Assembly: GCF_001729245.1 (NCBI RefSeq)
Contig: NZ_CP015217.1
Span: forward strand, 3,380,001 to 3,444,000
DNA length: 64,000 nt
Direction: 5' to 3'
Origin: Leptospira tipperaryensis
GTDB lineage: Bacteria; Spirochaetota; Leptospiria; Leptospirales; Leptospiraceae
Part shown: in pieces, positions 62,929-64,000 of the stretch
Layout of the letters: each line of letters begins with the position of its first letter
Numbering within the stretch: the first letter of the stretch is position 1
Translations under genes and position numbers: made by a program
Notes under the pieces: model-generated
The model's input: the letters and a program-made list of their open reading frames with translations, nothing else
Told to the model about the DNA's origin: nothing
The model's database searches: none

Positions 62929-64000
62929 ATGCATAAAAAAACAATTCTGTCCGTCTTAATTCTCTTCTTCCTTTTCTCTTGGGGAGTTCCCGCACAACCT
63001 CAGGAAAACACCGAAAACAAGGAAAAACAACCCCCGCCCCCGACCGCGGAAGAGACCGAAAAAGAAAAATGGTCTCGAGGAACCATCTCCGTGATCGGGA
63101 AAAAGAAAAACGACCTCAAACGGATTCCCGGTTCGGCGACCATCATCGAAAAAGAATATCTCGAACAAACTCGTCCGGTCGATTCCATGGAAGTCCTTCG
63201 AAGAGTTCCTGGAGCTTCGATTCGTTATCAAGATACGGGCTTGATCTTGAACGTCGGTTTTAGAGGGGTTAATAGCGATCTCGGAAGAAAGGTTCTCATC
63301 CTCGAAGACGGAATTTTTACTTCTCTCAATCCTTATTCAGCTCCGGAACAATACTACACGCCTAACATCGATCGTATGGAAAGAATCGAAGTGGTAAAAG
63401 GATCCGGCGCCATTCTCTTCGGGCCTTCCACCATCGGGGGCGTGATCAACTTCATCACAAAACGTCCGCCAAAAGATCCGGTTCTCTCGGTTTCGATGCA
63501 GGGTGGATCTTATGGATTCTTCTCCTCTCAAATTTCTTACGGGGGAACCTTTGGAAATACGGGAATCGATATCTCGGTTCTTAGAAAACAAGGAAACGGT
63601 TTCCGTGATCATCAAGACTTTCGACTTCACGAAGTTTCCTTTAAATCCGTAACCGATATCAATGAGAAACACGCACTCACAACAAAATTTTTAGGAACCG
63701 TCCAAGACGCAAACATGACCTATCTCGGTCTTACGACGGGGCAATTCTGGAACAATTCTTCTTCGAATTTTGCGGAACAAGACAATCGTAAACTTCAGAG
63801 ATATTCCGGCGACTTGGGTCACGAATGGAAAATCACCGACAACTCCAAACTTGTCTCGAAAGTTTACGCAGCTTATACGGAAAGAAACTGGACTAGACAG
63901 AATTATGTTCGAAACACCGGCTCTAATTTCAGCACCCTTCCGAGCAACGTAATCAAAGCCTATGATACGGAACCTTTTGTAAATAGACCGGGAGACACGG
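62929..64000 (+). CDS. TonB-dependent outer-membrane receptor (partial, 3' end outside window)
   Basis: The frame opens at ATG 62929 and stays open to the end of the window (about 357 codons). It has a signal peptide (LILFFLFSWGVPAQP), a Pro/Lys/Glu-rich linker, then a plug domain: GTISVIGKKKNDLKRIPGSA, SMEVLRRVPGASIRYQDTG, GFRGVNSDLGRKVLILEDG, IERIEVVKGS-like RMERIEVVKGSGAILFGPS, TIGGVINFITKRPP. Beta-barrel strands follow. The early layout resembles FecA-like iron(III) siderophore/citrate receptors. A Fur-like box lies just upstream. The ligand cannot be fixed without the rest of the barrel. Confidence 0.93.
   Translation, partial: MHKKTILSVLILFFLFSWGVPAQPQENTENKEKQPPPPTAEETEKEKWSRGTISVIGKKKNDLKRIPGSATIIEKEYLEQTRPVDSMEVLRRVPGASIRYQDTGLILNVGFRGVNSDLGRKVLILEDGIFTSLNPYSAPEQYYTPNIDRMERIEVVKGSGAILFGPSTIGGVINFITKRPPKDPVLSVSMQGGSYGFFSSQISYGGTFGNTGIDISVLRKQGNGFRDHQDFRLHEVSFKSVTDINEKHALTTKFLGTVQDANMTYLGLTTGQFWNNSSSNFAEQDNRKLQRYSGDLGHEWKITDNSKLVSKVYAAYTERNWTRQNYVRNTGSNFSTLPSNVIKAYDTEPFVNRPGDT

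Noticed and set aside
62983..62993. GGAGTTCCCGC inside the TonB receptor signal peptide as a motif copy
   Set aside because: It encodes Gly-Val-Pro-Ala. The same string occurs in fliD near 50960 for the same residues, so codon usage explains it.

Overview
The window looks like chromosomal DNA of a Leptospira species, probably of the pathogen-related clade. The evidence is a moderate GC content with A/T-rich intergenic DNA, a DUF1564 protein (a family known to me only from Leptospira), spirochaete-type FliD and MotA proteins, many lipoproteins with loose lipoboxes ending in Cys, a neutral ceramidase, and several TTG or GTG starts. No rRNA, tRNA, CRISPR array, transposase or phage gene was seen. 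The species cannot be fixed from the sequence alone.

Layout. 1-3.5 kb: tail of an upstream gene, a glycosyltransferase, a ferredoxin-like/CDGSH iron-sulfur protein, a decayed EamA permease and a lipocalin-like protein. 4-14.9 kb: single genes, namely a ceramidase lipoprotein, an alpha/beta-hydrolase lipoprotein divergent from a TetR regulator, a TRIC/UPF0126 membrane protein, a HAD hydrolase, a DJ-1/PfpI protein, an aldo-keto reductase with a TetR gene behind a clear operator, a beta-lactamase-like serine hydrolase, and two overlapping Cys-rich lipoproteins. 14.9-23.7 kb: cutA converges on a six-gene minus-strand operon (amidohydrolase-like, S1-domain protein, trmL, RsbW-like ATPase, uvrB, rhomboid), which diverges from a second GHKL ATPase plus glycosyltransferase pair. 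23.8-34.4 kb: aroE-folC, DUF1564, then a long minus-strand cluster (Cys-rich 93-aa protein, RnfC-like, RnfD-like, ptsN, two OppB/OppC-type permeases, PEGA-domain protein) and a processive glycosyltransferase. 34.4-36.3 kb: a repeat-rich stretch around a solitary MotA/TolQ-type protein. 36.3-43.1 kb: an ethanolamine-type permease, a five-gene minus operon (secreted protein, J-domain protein, manA, HNH, DUF1292), a STAS antagonist, a secreted protein and ribF. 43.1-52.5 kb: a structured non-coding stretch, a globin-like protein with Cys in the proximal-His position, a FadL-like pseudogene, tandem RsbU-type phosphatases, fliD with a partner gene, and an aquaglyceroporin. 52.5-64 kb: DUF1801, an M23 peptidase, an Rrf2 regulator with a nitroreductase, a ppk1-led five-gene operon, and the start of a TonB-dependent receptor behind a Fur-like box.

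Working together. Two RsbU-type phosphatases, one STAS antagonist and two GHKL ATPases give the parts of partner-switching signalling, though they are dispersed. Envelope and glycan functions recur (three glycosyltransferases, M23 peptidase, PEGA protein, VTT membrane protein, rhomboid, lipoproteins).

The most striking non-gene signal is a short dyad-like motif, GTRGGAACTCC. By hand count it has 18 exact copies on the two strands, almost all intergenic. Copies sit inside a 53-bp tandem array, inside a 94/95-bp duplication and in one terminator loop. A second interspersed repeat pairs GGACTTTAAGTCC with TTGTCGGAACAAG about 27 bp apart.
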